Source of the DNA: Microbacterium lacus
GTDB taxonomy: Bacteria; Actinomycetota; Actinomycetes; Actinomycetales; Microbacteriaceae
Assembly: GCF_002812805.1 (NCBI RefSeq)
Contig: NZ_NMUM01000005.1
Coordinates: 372,001-436,000, forward strand
Direction: 5' to 3'
DNA: 64,000 nucleotides
The notes beneath the pieces were generated by a model. The model did not search any database, was not told the DNA's origin, and was given only the letters and a program-made list of their open reading frames with translations. A program made the position numbers and the translations under genes. This document shows, piece by piece, positions 9,567-19,055 of the stretch. Numbering within the stretch: the stretch's first letter is position 1; each line of letters begins with the position of its first letter.

Positions 9567-10622
9567 ATGGCGACACGATCGGCTCGAACCCCGGCGAAGC
9601 CGGCAGCAAGCCGCATCCCGCAGCTGTCGTGGCGTCGCCCCGAGCCGGCGCCGATCGTTCTCGTTTCGGGACCCGAAGAGGTGTGCGCCGAGCGAGCGAT
9701 CGCGGGCCTGCGCGACTACCTCCGCGCCGAGGATCCTTCTCTCGAAGTCTCGGACGTTCGCGCCGATGCCTACGCTCCCGGGACCCTGCTCGGCGTCACC
9801 TCGCCGTCGCTGTTCGGCGAGCCGCGGCTCGTACGGGTCGGCGGTGTCGAGAAGTGCACCGACGAGTTCCTCGCCGAGGCGATCTCATACCTCGCTCAGC
9901 CGCAGGAGGGCGCCACCGTCGTGCTCCGCCACACCGGCGCGAGCGTCCGCGGCAAGAAACTGCTCGACGCGATCCGCAGTGGGCAGGGCGGGGGAGTCGA
10001 GATCGCGTGTGCGGCGGTCAAGCGTGACTCCGACCGCTACGACTTCGCCGCGGGCGAGTTCCAGGCCGCGCAGCGCCGGATCGCGCCGCCCGCTCTCCGG
10101 GCGCTCACATCGGCCTTTGCCGACGACCTCACCGAGCTCGCGGCCGCCTGCCAGCAGCTCATCGCTGACGTGGATGGCGACATCACACCCGAGATCGTGC
10201 AGCGTTACTACGGCGGCCGGGTCGAGACATCCGCGTTCGCCGTCGCCGACACCGCGATCGCCGGACGCTACGGTGAGGCACTCGTCGCGCTGCGTCACGC
10301 GCTCGCCTCGGGCGCCGACCCCGTGCCGATGGTCGCCGCGCTCGCGTCGAAGCTGCGGTCGATGGCGCGGGTCGCCGGAACGCGCGAGTCATCCGCTCAG
10401 CTGGCGGCGCGCCTCGGGATGAAGGACTGGCAGGTCGATCGGGCCCGGCGCGACCTGGTCGGGTGGAGCGACGACCAGCTCGGGATGGCGATCCAGGCGG
10501 CGGCCCGCGCGGATGCCGAGGTCAAGGGTGCCTCGCGCGACCCGGTGTTCGCGCTCGAACGACTGCTGACGGTTGTGGCGACCCGCACGCCGTTCCCCGG
10601 CGGTCCCGCGCCCCGCCGCTGA
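9567..10622 (+). CDS. holA: DNA polymerase III subunit delta
   Basis: A 351-residue clamp-loader delta subunit, which opens the beta clamp during loading. Visible are the start of the AAA+-like domain (PAPIVLVSGPEEVCAERAI), the actinobacterial SLFGEPRLVRVGGVEKC segment that contacts the clamp, and the C-terminal collar with RRDLVGWSDDQLGMAIQ. It lacks a Walker A motif, as expected for delta. ATG 9567 follows TAGGCT (9555-9560) by 6 nt, suggesting a leaderless mRNA independent of comEC. Convergent with rpsT. Confidence 0.93.
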   Translation: MATRSARTPAKPAASRIPQLSWRRPEPAPIVLVSGPEEVCAERAIAGLRDYLRAEDPSLEVSDVRADAYAPGTLLGVTSPSLFGEPRLVRVGGVEKCTDEFLAEAISYLAQPQEGATVVLRHTGASVRGKKLLDAIRSGQGGGVEIACAAVKRDSDRYDFAAGEFQAAQRRIAPPALRALTSAFADDLTELAAACQQLIADVDGDITPEIVQRYYGGRVETSAFAVADTAIAGRYGEALVALRHALASGADPVPMVAALASKLRSMARVAGTRESSAQLAARLGMKDWQVDRARRDLVGWSDDQLGMAIQAAARADAEVKGASRDPVFALERLLTVVATRTPFPGGPAPRR

Positions 10623-10641
10623 CCGCACGCTGGTCCGGATC

Positions 10642-10716
10642 GGTCACTGAGCTTGTCGAAGTGACCAGCTGTGCCCTCCGTTCGCCTGGCTGCTCCCTTC
10701 GACAAGCTCAGGGAGC
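10642..10716. repeat. Facing pair of 25-bp palindromes with conserved loop
   Basis: Element 1 (10642-10666) has 7-bp arms GGTCACT/AGTGACC around the core GAGCTTGTCGA. Element 2 (10692-10716) has 7-bp arms GCTCCCT/AGGGAGC around TCGACAAGCTC, the exact reverse complement of that core. Stem sequences differ but each pairs perfectly, while the loop is kept. The pair lies in the gap between convergent holA and rpsT. The same arrangement recurs at 53315-53370. Confidence 0.75.
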
Positions 10717-10731
10717 GGAGGCCCGCCAACG

Positions 10732-10765
10732 ACGAAGGCCCGCCCCCTGGGGGACGGGCCTTCGT
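10732..10765 (-). terminator. Terminator-like hairpin after rpsT
   Basis: ACGAAGGCCCG (10732-10742) pairs perfectly with CGGGCCTTCGT (10755-10765), an 11-bp stem starting 14 nt past the rpsT stop. There is no clear T-run, which is common for high-GC actinobacterial terminators. Confidence 0.65.
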
Positions 10766-10778
10766 GAATGCGTTCAGA

Positions 10779-11039
10779 TCAGAGCGCAGCAACCTGCTTG
10801 GCGATAGCCGACTTGCGGTTCGCGGCCTGGTTCTGGTGGATGACGCCCTTGCTGACGGCCTTGTCGAGCTTCTTCGTCGCGTTGACGAGGGCTGCCTCGG
10901 CAGCGGCCTTGTCGCCGGCCGAAGCGGCCTCGCGGGTGCGACGGATGGCGTTCTTGAGCTGCGTCTTGACCGCCTTGTTGCGCTCGTTCGCCTTGATGTT
11001 GGTCTTGTTGCGCTTGATCTGCGACTTGATGTTTGCCAC
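10779..11039 (-). CDS. rpsT: 30S ribosomal protein S20
   Basis: An 86-residue basic protein that binds 16S rRNA in the small subunit. It begins [20 protein letters not shown] after a GTG start and ends [11 protein letters not shown]; the length and Lys/Arg/Ala-rich helical content match S20. The frame stays open further upstream, but the GTG at 11039 gives the conserved N-terminus. A 5' leader of at least tens of bases precedes it. It is convergent with holA and followed by a strong hairpin. Confidence 0.97.
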   Translation of the reverse strand: MANIKSQIKRNKTNIKANERNKAVKTQLKNAIRRTREAASAGDKAAAEAALVNATKKLDKAVSKGVIHQNQAANRKSAIAKQVAAL

Positions 11040-11161
11040 TGTGTCGAGTCTTTCGTTCGAGGAGAGTTTGGATGTGTTTGCCGGCCGGCAGAAGAGGGCT
11101 GCCAGGCAGCGATCGTGAGGGTGGGATACCCACACGCAAGCCAATCAAAGAGTCTAGCAGG

Positions 11162-11917
11162 TCAACGGGTGCCAACCCTGCGTGCCGCTGGTGCGTCGCC
11201 GCCCGCCTCGATCGTGGCGATGGCTACATCGAGCAGTGCATTGAAGACGCGGGGACGCATCGCGGTGACCAGGTGGCTCGTCCTCGGTACGACGACCAAC
11301 TCGGCCTCGGGCTTCAGCCGTAGGAAGAGGCGCTCATTGAGTCGCATCTGGTCGTACTGCCCGTTGATGAACCACACCGGCACGTCGATGCGCCGGAGCG
11401 CCGTCAGCAGATCCAGGACCGAGAGCGAGCGCAGGGTGGCGTCCTGTGCGTCGAGGGCGTAGCCGCCGGCACCGAAATCCAGGCGTGTGTCCGCGGGCAG
11501 GGTGCGGTCGAGCACCTTGTTCGTCAGCCACATTCCCCGGTCGGGCAGACGGTTGAAGCTCCCGGCGAGTGCCCGGTACGCCGATAGTCCCGCGGTGCGG
11601 GGCAGGGCGGTGCATCCGGCTCCGATGAAAGCGGCGACGGGCGGATGCTCGGGCCCGCCCACGTACTCGGTGCAGAGCAGCCCGCCCATGGAGTGCCCGA
11701 CGAGCAGCACGGGACCGTCCTGGGCAGCACGACGCACCGTGCGGTCGATGGTTGCGAAGGCTTCGTCGATGTCGAACGTCTCGCCCATGCGCGTGCCGTG
11801 CGCGGGCAGGTCGAGGGCGTGAGCGCCGATACCGCGCGCCTCGAGGTGCGCAACCTGTGCTCGCCACATGGTGGCCGAGGTGCGGATCCCGTGGACGAAG
11901 ACCACCTGCACCGTCAT
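11162..11917 (-). CDS. Alpha/beta hydrolase
   Basis: A 251-residue alpha/beta-hydrolase fold protein. It opens with VVFVHGIRTS (oxyanion region), has the nucleophile elbow GHSMGG with Ser76, a likely acid Asp in INGQYDQMR and a late His in PRTSHLVTA. No signal peptide is seen, so it is probably cytoplasmic. The substrate cannot be told from sequence; family members act as esterases, lipases or lactonases. The ATG follows TAGGCT by 6 nt, which suggests a leaderless, single-gene transcript. Confidence 0.88.
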   Translation of the reverse strand: MTVQVVFVHGIRTSATMWRAQVAHLEARGIGAHALDLPAHGTRMGETFDIDEAFATIDRTVRRAAQDGPVLLVGHSMGGLLCTEYVGGPEHPPVAAFIGAGCTALPRTAGLSAYRALAGSFNRLPDRGMWLTNKVLDRTLPADTRLDFGAGGYALDAQDATLRSLSVLDLLTALRRIDVPVWFINGQYDQMRLNERLFLRLKPEAELVVVPRTSHLVTAMRPRVFNALLDVAIATIEAGGDAPAARRVGTR

Positions 11918-12067
11918 GCCTCCAGCCTAACTTCGCGAACCCCGTCGCTCGCCGAGAATGCCGGTTGTCGCCGAGTCGGCCGGTTATTCACCGTTGCTAT
12001 CCGGCGGCCTCGGGCACAACCAGCGATCTCGAGGGTCGGGGCACGGGGCGCGGGCGCAGAGAACGCG

Positions 12068-12103
12068 GAACGGCCCCCGCACCCGTGTGTGCGAGGGCCG
12101 TTC
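12068..12103 (-). terminator. Terminator-like hairpin after the nuclease/nucleotidase gene
   Basis: GAACGGCCC (12068-12076) pairs with GGGCCGTTC (12095-12103), and the stem continues inward through CCGCAC/GTGCGA with one mismatch. It starts 20 nt after the stop of the minus-strand gene ending at 12123. The remainder of 11918-12122 shows no gene. Confidence 0.65.
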
Positions 12104-12122
12104 AGGAACGAGCGGCTCGGGC

Positions 12123-15100
12123 CTAGAAGAGCACCCGCACGCTCGCCTTCTTGCTCGTCGAACCTTCGACGGCGCCGGTGTCCGCGGGGACGAACTCAGC
12201 GGTGTACTGGTGCGTCCCGCGGCTCAGGCGGGGGAGCGTCTTCGACGCGATACCCAGGCGGCTGACCTTGACCTCGGCAACAACCTTTGAGCCCTCGCGG
12301 AACACGACCGTGCCGGCGGCGCGCCCCTCAGACATCGACACGTACGCGATGAGGGTCGCGTGCAGCAGGCCGTTGATCTGCACCGGGGGCAGGGCGACCA
12401 GCGTCGCCTTGCTCGTCACGAGCGGCACCGGCTGCTCGATCGTGAGCGGCACCGTGACCGTCGTTCCCGTGGCGGCCGTCAGCACGAGAGCGGATGACCC
12501 GGCCGCCGTCCCCGCGGGAATCGTGACGGTGACCGTGGCCGCACCCGCGGTCACCGGCACCGTCGTCAGCACCTGGCCACCGAGCGAGACGTCGAGCGAC
12601 GTCGTCTCGGGCGTGCCGCGGCTCGTCATGTTGAGCCCCGACACCGCGAACGAGACCTCGGCGCCTGCCTCAGCCGACTCCGGAGCACCCTGCACGGCGA
12701 CACCCTGCTTGGCGTACGACGGCGCGACCGGCGAGCCCTCGGCGAGGAAGTCGATCCACGCCTCGTAGTCGAGCAGACCGGTGTCGACGTAGTCCGTTCC
12801 TTCGGTGAAGATCCGGAAGTTGTCGCCACCCGTCGCCAGGAACGACGCCGTACCGATCCGGTACTCCGCCGCGGGATCGAGCGGCGCGCCGTCGATCGTC
12901 ACGGAGGTGATGCGCGAGCCCTCGGGCAGCGTCGAGTCGAACGTGTACGTCACGTTGTCCGACAGACCCAGCTGCAGGTAGGGACGGCTCGGCACGTTGC
13001 CGCTCGCATCCCGCTGCCACTGCTGTTCGAGAAGCGTCGTGAACTGCGCACCGGTGAGGGTGACGAGGGCCAGGGTGTTGTTGAACGGCTGGACCGCGTT
13101 CGCCTGCGAGAACGAGATCGTGCCATCCGGAATCCCGGCCACCGCGCTTGCGCCGAACTCGGCCTGCGTGTCGAACAGGTCGGCGCGAAGACCGCCCGGG
13201 TTCGTCACACCGATCTGTGCACCGTTCGGCAGCGCCGACAGCGAGTCGAGGATCGACCCGGCGACGAGGTTGCCGAGCGCCGACTCGGACGCACGGTCAT
13301 CCCGCGTGCCGCCGGTCCACACGCCGTTGACGAACGAGCCGCCGACGTACGCCGTCGTGATGTCGCCGGATACCTCGGCGACCGCCGTGTTGCCGATCTC
13401 GGCCGCGTTGGCAAGCGCCTGCGTGACGATGTCGTTCACCGCGGAGACCCGGGGGTACGCCGCAATCAGCTCGGCAGCCGGCGTCGTCGTGCGTGCGACG
13501 TTCTCTTCGGTGTGATCCAGCACGTCACCCGTTTCGGGGTCGAGCGTCAGCGTGATCTTGCCGATCTTGGCGCCGTACGAACCCGTCTGGACGATCGGGC
13601 GCGTCTGGTCGGTGCCGGGGATCGTCGCCGACCACGCGTACTCCTTGTGCGTGTGTCCGGTGAAGATCGCGTCCACCTCGGCCGCCGTGTCTTCCACGAT
13701 GGCCGCGAAGGCACCGCCACCGGCGATCTCCTCGTCGAGGGTCGCGCCATCCGGTGTCCCGGCGCCCGCGCCCTCGTGGTACATCGCCACGAGCACGTCG
13801 GCCTCGCCGTTCGCCTCGTCGCCGTCCGAGAGTGCGGCAGCGACGCGGTTGACGGCTTCGACGGGGTCACCGAATGACAGCTCGGTGATGCCCGCGGGCG
13901 AGACCAATGCCGGCGTCTCTTCCGTGACCGCGCCGATGATGCCGACGGTCAGACCGTCGACCTCGATCAGTGCGTATGCGTCCAGCGCCGGGGTCTCGGT
14001 GCCTGCCTCGTAGACGTTCGCTCCGAGGTACGAGAAGTCCGACTCGGTCGTCACGCGGCCCGCAAGGTCATCGAACCCGCGGTCGAACTCGTGGTTTCCG
14101 ACGGCGGATGTCTCGAGCTCGAGGGCGTTCAGCACGTCGATGGTCGGCTGGTCCTGCGCGACGGCCGAGGCGAACAGCGATGCCCCGATGTTGTCGCCCG
14201 CCGAGAGGAACAGGGTGGGCCCGGATGCAGCATCCCGCAGCTGCTCGATGGTTCCGGCGAAGTTCACCGTGTTTCCGTCGATGCGACCGTGGAAGTCGTT
14301 GATGCCGAGAAGCGTCAACTCCACCGGCGCTTCTTCGGCGGTCAGGCCGACGATCACCGGGTCGTGGTCGGACGACCGGTACGGGCCCTCCTCGTAGAAC
14401 CCATCCTCTGAGAACGGAGTGCCGTGGTAGCCGTAGCGGCTGTACTCCAGCGCGACGGATTCACCCGAGTTGATGTTCCAGATGTCGCCGCCCGTGGCAC
14501 GGTCAAGCGCCGCGTCGTTCATCAGGATGTGATCGAGCGAACCCGACAGCCCCGAGAACGAGTAGCTCGACGAGTCGATCTCGAGCGCGTCCTCGGCGTT
14601 GGCGTAGCCCGCGTCGTAGAGCACCTGCAGCGGGTCTTCCTGGCTGTACGAGTTGAAGTCCCCCGCCAGCAGCACCGCGTCGGTGTCGCCCTGGATCTCG
14701 GCGACCCAGTCGCGCAGCGCCGTGGCCTGGCGGACGCGTGACTCGTTCGATGAGCCCTGTCCGTCGCCGGTGTCGGCGTCGCCCGGCCAGGGTCCGGCCG
14801 AACCCTTCGACTTGAAGTGGTTGACCACGAAGAGGAATTCGGCACCACCATCCGCGGGCTCGAAGATCTGACCGATCGGCTCGCGTGCGTTCTGGAACGC
14901 CTCGCCGCTCTCGCTCTGGTCGCCGAGTGCGCGCGACTCGCCGACCCGCTCGACGAGTGCCGGCTGGTAGATGATCGCGTTGGTGATGACATCCTGTCCG
15001 GAAGCGGCGGGCAGCTCCTCTGAGGAGGGAACGAACGCCCACTTCTCGGTCCCGGCGGCCTCATTGAGCGCAGCGACGAGCGTCGCGGTCGCCTCATCGA

Positions 15101-16952
15101 CGGTCTCGCCGAGGGCGGCGGAGTTCTCGATCTCCATCAGACCGACGACCGAGGCATCCAATGCTTCAATCGCGTCGACGATCTTCGACTCCTGACGCTC
15201 GAAGTCCGCGTCGTCCCAGGCGCCGCGCTGATCGCAGCCCTGGCGCACCGTGACGGGCTCGCCGTCTGCGGTCGAGTAGGCCTCGCAGCTCGCGTTCTCG
15301 TCACCGAGGGTCGTGAAGTAGTTGAGGACGTTGAAGGATGCGACCGACACGTCGCCACCCACGGCCTCGGGGGCCGCCGTGCGCGGGTTCGAGAACTGCA
15401 CGCCATCGGTGCCCGAGCCATCCGCCGTCATGGGGGCGGTGGGGTTCAGCTTCCACGCGTTGTTGCGGTAGTCGACCACCACGGGTGCCGAGAAGGTGGC
15501 GGATGCTCCGACCACGAGCGGCTCGACGAGCGAGACCCACGCGGGGGTCAGGCCCGCGTTCGCGGTGCTCAGGAAGTTGATCGAGGTTCCGTCATCGAGT
15601 GTCACGGCGCGCGCGGCGTTGTCGGCGGTGACCGCTGTAGCTTCGGGTGAACCCGGGGCTGCGACATCCGTCGGCTGCTGGAGCGGCGTGGTGCCGGCGG
15701 CGAGGCCGACCTCGCCGTACTGGTTGGTGCTGTAGGTGTTCGACACCGTGAAATCGCCCTGCGGCTGCACGAGCATCGACTCGAGCACTTCGCGCTCCGG
15801 GTCGGTCGTCGGCCAGCCCACAGTTGCCGGCACCGGGGCGATTCCCGCCTCGAGGACGGTGGCCGCGCCGGGCGCGACCGTCAACTCGGTGAGTCCGTTG
15901 AATTCGCTCACGACGCCCGTGACGCGGACGGTCTGGCCGAGAGCGACCTCGCCGACGGCGCCGGGTGCGTATACGAAGACGGCGTCAGAGGCAGTGTGGG
16001 TCGCGAGGTCGAGAGCGCCCCCGGTCCCCGCGGTCTGGATGACGTAGCCGTTGAAGCCGCCCGTGGGGTAGTGCGCCGTGACGACGCCCTCGGTCGTGAC
16101 GGTCTGGCCGGCGAGGGGTGAGGCGTCACCGGTGCCCTGGATGGCGTCGATCGCGACGACCGTGGGTTCGACAGGCTCTTCCGGTTCTTCGGGGTCGATC
16201 GGCTCTTCGGGATCCACGGGCGGCTCCTCCGGCTCGCCGGCCGAAGAGGCCGTGGGGGTCGGGGCGCCAGCCGTGAAGTCCGCGGCGTTGTTCGCCGTGT
16301 TGGTGTTCACAGAGTCGCGCGAGACGCTCGTCGCGCTTGTCGTCGCCGGAGCTGCCCCCGCACCGGCGAAGTCGCTGGCGGATCCCCAACCGACGAAGTC
16401 GACCACGCTCGGTGCGCCGGCTGCATTGCCCGTCGCGCCGGTGAGCGCGGTGGTCGACGAGACAAGGGCGACCTTGCCGGTCGATCCGCTCAGGTTGGTT
16501 GTGCCGCTGAGGTCGGGTGTCGGCAGCGGTGCTCCGACGGTGGCGTTGTTCGTCGCCTGCTGGATCAGGTAGTAGCTACCCGGCGCGATCGTTCCACTGA
16601 GGTTCGTGCGACCGTTCCAGGTGCTTCCGGTTGAGGACGCGTACTGCACGCTCCAGCCGTCGATGCTGACCGGGGCTTCGCTGGCGTTGTAGAGCTCCAC
16701 AAAGTCGTGGGTCAGTGCGGCGCCGCTGTTGCCACCCCCGCCGTAGACCTCGCTGATCACGATCGCGGCGTCGGGGCTCACCGCGGCCGAGGCCGCGAGG
16801 GGAGCCGCGCCGATACCCGCGAGCGCCGTCGCGGAGACCGCGATGATCGCGGCGACTCGGCGACCGTGCGACCGGTGCGGGCTGGGTGCGGATGCGATGG
16901 GGGATTGCTGTGCCTGCAGATGAGGCGGCTGGGGTCGCCGATTACTCGTCAC
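12123..16952 (-). CDS. Secreted ExeM/NucH-type nuclease fused to a 5'-nucleotidase
   Basis: A 1609-residue multidomain exoprotein. In order: a long basic N-region and signal peptide cleaved near ASA (about 56); a lamin-tail domain (about 57-150; VISEVYGGGGNSG); a Pro/Glu linker near 250; an OB-fold (about 275-385); an endonuclease/exonuclease/phosphatase domain (about 535-870; SFNVLNYF, GDFNSYSQED, SSDHDPVI); a calcineurin-like 5'-nucleotidase domain (about 880-1150; NDFHGR, GNHEFDRG, TGHTHKEY); its C-terminal domain (to about 1400; GGDNFRIF); and Ig-like repeats. Together these could degrade extracellular DNA to nucleotides and release phosphate. The GTG at 16952 is chosen because GGAG lies 7 nt upstream. 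No LPXTG or C-terminal anchor is visible. Confidence 0.93.
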   Translation of the reverse strand: MTSNRRPQPPHLQAQQSPIASAPSPHRSHGRRVAAIIAVSATALAGIGAAPLAASAAVSPDAAIVISEVYGGGGNSGAALTHDFVELYNASEAPVSIDGWSVQYASSTGSTWNGRTNLSGTIAPGSYYLIQQATNNATVGAPLPTPDLSGTTNLSGSTGKVALVSSTTALTGATGNAAGAPSVVDFVGWGSASDFAGAGAAPATTSATSVSRDSVNTNTANNAADFTAGAPTPTASSAGEPEEPPVDPEEPIDPEEPEEPVEPTVVAIDAIQGTGDASPLAGQTVTTEGVVTAHYPTGGFNGYVIQTAGTGGALDLATHTASDAVFVYAPGAVGEVALGQTVRVTGVVSEFNGLTELTVAPGAATVLEAGIAPVPATVGWPTTDPEREVLESMLVQPQGDFTVSNTYSTNQYGEVGLAAGTTPLQQPTDVAAPGSPEATAVTADNAARAVTLDDGTSINFLSTANAGLTPAWVSLVEPLVVGASATFSAPVVVDYRNNAWKLNPTAPMTADGSGTDGVQFSNPRTAAPEAVGGDVSVASFNVLNYFTTLGDENASCEAYSTADGEPVTVRQGCDQRGAWDDADFERQESKIVDAIEALDASVVGLMEIENSAALGETVDEATATLVAALNEAAGTEKWAFVPSSEELPAASGQDVITNAIIYQPALVERVGESRALGDQSESGEAFQNAREPIGQIFEPADGGAEFLFVVNHFKSKGSAGPWPGDADTGDGQGSSNESRVRQATALRDWVAEIQGDTDAVLLAGDFNSYSQEDPLQVLYDAGYANAEDALEIDSSSYSFSGLSGSLDHILMNDAALDRATGGDIWNINSGESVALEYSRYGYHGTPFSEDGFYEEGPYRSSDHDPVIVGLTAEEAPVELTLLGINDFHGRIDGNTVNFAGTIEQLRDAASGPTLFLSAGDNIGASLFASAVAQDQPTIDVLNALELETSAVGNHEFDRGFDDLAGRVTTESDFSYLGANVYEAGTETPALDAYALIEVDGLTVGIIGAVTEETPALVSPAGITELSFGDPVEAVNRVAAALSDGDEANGEADVLVAMYHEGAGAGTPDGATLDEEIAGGGAFAAIVEDTAAEVDAIFTGHTHKEYAWSATIPGTDQTRPIVQTGSYGAKIGKITLTLDPETGDVLDHTEENVARTTTPAAELIAAYPRVSAVNDIVTQALANAAEIGNTAVAEVSGDITTAYVGGSFVNGVWTGGTRDDRASESALGNLVAGSILDSLSALPNGAQIGVTNPGGLRADLFDTQAEFGASAVAGIPDGTISFSQANAVQPFNNTLALVTLTGAQFTTLLEQQWQRDASGNVPSRPYLQLGLSDNVTYTFDSTLPEGSRITSVTIDGAPLDPAAEYRIGTASFLATGGDNFRIFTEGTDYVDTGLLDYEAWIDFLAEGSPVAPSYAKQGVAVQGAPESAEAGAEVSFAVSGLNMTSRGTPETTSLDVSLGGQVLTTVPVTAGAATVTVTIPAGTAAGSSALVLTAATGTTVTVPLTIEQPVPLVTSKATLVALPPVQINGLLHATLIAYVSMSEGRAAGTVVFREGSKVVAEVKVSRLGIASKTLPRLSRGTHQYTAEFVPADTGAVEGSTSKKASVRVLF

Positions 16953-17061
16953 GTGTCGTCTCCATGCGGCTCGGTCACGATCCTGGGGAGATCGCGGGGG
17001 AACCAGCCGCACCATTGAGCATTCGTTGCAACACAGCGATCGCGCAAGCATCGATGTGGTG

Positions 17062-17082
17062 AACAAACTCTCATCGTTTGTT
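17062..17082. promoter_or_regulatory. Inverted repeat in nuclease/lepA divergent gap
   Basis: AACAAAC (17062-17068) and GTTTGTT (17076-17082) form a perfect 7-bp inverted repeat with a 7-nt spacer, in an AT-rich patch about 110 bp before the nuclease start and lepA. On the minus strand the left half overlaps GTTCACC, the heptamer found in actinobacterial PHO boxes, but only one copy is seen. An operator is possible; the regulator is unknown. Confidence 0.35.
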
Positions 17083-17192
17083 TACAAATGATTCCCTGGC
17101 GTGTTTCGAGAGGCCCGGGTTACGATGCGCCGTCAGGCGGCAGCGAGTGGGTTCTCAGCTGCGTGTACCGGGCCCCGTAGAATCGACCGGAC

Positions 17193-19049
17193 ATGTCTCC
17201 CCGCGCCCTGAAGCCTCTCGAGCCCGCCGCAACGCCGCCCGAGAACATCCGAAACTTCTGCATCATCGCCCACATCGACCATGGCAAGTCGACGTTGGCC
17301 GACCGGATGCTGCAGATCACCGGCGTCGTCTCGGACCGCGACATGCGGGCCCAGTACCTCGACCGCATGGACATCGAGCGTGAGCGTGGCATCACGATCA
17401 AGAGCCAAGCCGTGCGCATGCCGTGGTCTGCCCCTGACACGGGCGAGACCTTCGCGCTGAACATGATCGACACCCCGGGCCACGTCGACTTCACGTATGA
17501 GGTCAGCCGTTCCCTCGCCGCGTGCGAGGGCGCGATTCTGCTCGTCGACGCGGCACAGGGCATCGAGGCGCAGACCCTCGCGAACCTCTACCTGGCACTC
17601 GAGAACGACCTGACGATCATCCCGGTGCTGAACAAGATCGACCTGCCCGCGGCCGACCCCGAGAAGTACGCGAAAGAGCTCGCGAGCCTGATCGGCGGCA
17701 AGCCCGAGGACGTCCTGCGCGTCAGCGGTAAGACCGGCATGGGTGTCGAGGAGCTGCTCGATCAGGTCGTGGCGCAGATCCCCGCGCCGAAGGGCGACCC
17801 GGATGCCCCGTCCCGGGCCATGATCTTCGACTCCGTCTACGACTCGTACCGAGGCGTCATCACGTACGTCCGTGTGATCGACGGCCACCTGTCTCCGCGC
17901 GAGCGCATCCAGATGATGTCGACCCGGGCCATCCATGAACTCCTCGAGATCGGCGTCTCGTCGCCCGAACCGACCCCGACCAAGGGGCTCGGCGTCGGCG
18001 AGGTCGGGTACCTGATCACGGGCGTGAAGGACGTGCGTCAATCCAAGGTCGGCGACACCGTCACGAACGCGGCCAAGCCCTCGAAAGAGGCGCTGCCGGG
18101 CTACACCGACCCCAAGCCCATGGTTTTTTCGGGGCTCTACCCGATCGACGGCAGCGACTACCCGGTGCTGCGTGAGGCACTCGACAAGCTCAAGCTGTCG
18201 GATGCTTCGCTCAACTACGAACCCGAGACATCCGTCGCCCTCGGCTTCGGGTTTCGCTGCGGCTTCCTCGGTCTGTTGCACCTCGAGATCGTGACCGAGC
18301 GTCTCGAGCGCGAGTTCGGGCTCGACCTGATCTCGACGGCGCCGTCGGTGACCTACGAGGTCATGACGGACGACAAGAAGACCTTCACCGTCACGAACCC
18401 GAGCGAGTTCCCCTCGGGCACCAAGATTTCGAGCGTCACCGAGCCGATGGTCAAGGCCGCGATCCTCGCACCCAAGGACTACGTCGGAACGATCATGGAA
18501 CTCTGCCAACAGCGTCGCGGAACGCTCCTCGGCATGGAGTACCTCGGCGAGGACCGGGTCGAGATCCGTTACACGATTCCGCTCGGCGAGATCGTCTTCG
18601 ACTTCTTCGACCACCTCAAGTCCAAAACGGCCGGCTACGCCTCGCTCGACTACGAGCCGAGCGGCGATCAAGAGGCCGACCTGGTCAAGGTCGACATCCT
18701 GCTGCAGGGCGAGGCGGTCGATGCGTTCAGCGCGATCGTGCACCGCGACAAGGCCTACGCGTACGGCGTTCTCATGACCGAACGCCTGAAGAAGCTCATT
18801 CCGCGCCAGCAGTTCGAGGTGCCCATCCAGGCCGCGATCGGCGCCCGCATCATCGCCCGCGAGTCGATCCGCGCCATGCGCAAGGACGTTCTCGCCAAGT
18901 GCTACGGCGGCGACATCAGCCGTAAGCGCAAGCTGCTCGAGAAGCAGAAAGAGGGCAAGAAGCGCATGAAGATGGTCGGTCGCGTCGAGGTTCCGCAGGA
19001 GGCGTTCATCGCGGCCCTCTCAGGGGATACCGAGACGAAGGCCAAGTAG
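17193..19049 (+). CDS. lepA: Elongation factor 4 (LepA)
   Basis: A 618-residue translational GTPase that acts on stalled or initiating ribosomes. G1 is [10 protein letters not shown]2 lies in [12 protein letters not shown]3 is DTPGH and G4 is NKID. EF-G-like domains III and V follow, then the LepA-specific C-terminal domain ([18 protein letters not shown]). Length is normal. TAGAAT (17178-17183) lies 9 nt before the ATG, consistent with a leaderless or nearly leaderless mRNA. It probably heads an operon with the DUF1990 gene and hemW. Confidence 0.98.
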   Translation: MSPRALKPLEPAATPPENIRNFCIIAHIDHGKSTLADRMLQITGVVSDRDMRAQYLDRMDIERERGITIKSQAVRMPWSAPDTGETFALNMIDTPGHVDFTYEVSRSLAACEGAILLVDAAQGIEAQTLANLYLALENDLTIIPVLNKIDLPAADPEKYAKELASLIGGKPEDVLRVSGKTGMGVEELLDQVVAQIPAPKGDPDAPSRAMIFDSVYDSYRGVITYVRVIDGHLSPRERIQMMSTRAIHELLEIGVSSPEPTPTKGLGVGEVGYLITGVKDVRQSKVGDTVTNAAKPSKEALPGYTDPKPMVFSGLYPIDGSDYPVLREALDKLKLSDASLNYEPETSVALGFGFRCGFLGLLHLEIVTERLEREFGLDLISTAPSVTYEVMTDDKKTFTVTNPSEFPSGTKISSVTEPMVKAAILAPKDYVGTIMELCQQRRGTLLGMEYLGEDRVEIRYTIPLGEIVFDFFDHLKSKTAGYASLDYEPSGDQEADLVKVDILLQGEAVDAFSAIVHRDKAYAYGVLMTERLKKLIPRQQFEVPIQAAIGARIIARESIRAMRKDVLAKCYGGDISRKRKLLEKQKEGKKRMKMVGRVEVPQEAFIAALSGDTETKAK

Positions 19050-19055
19050 GGTCGA

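Noticed and set aside
17056..17066. Full PHO box before the nuclease gene
   Set aside because: Only one GTTCACC heptamer is present; the required direct repeat at 11-nt spacing was not found.
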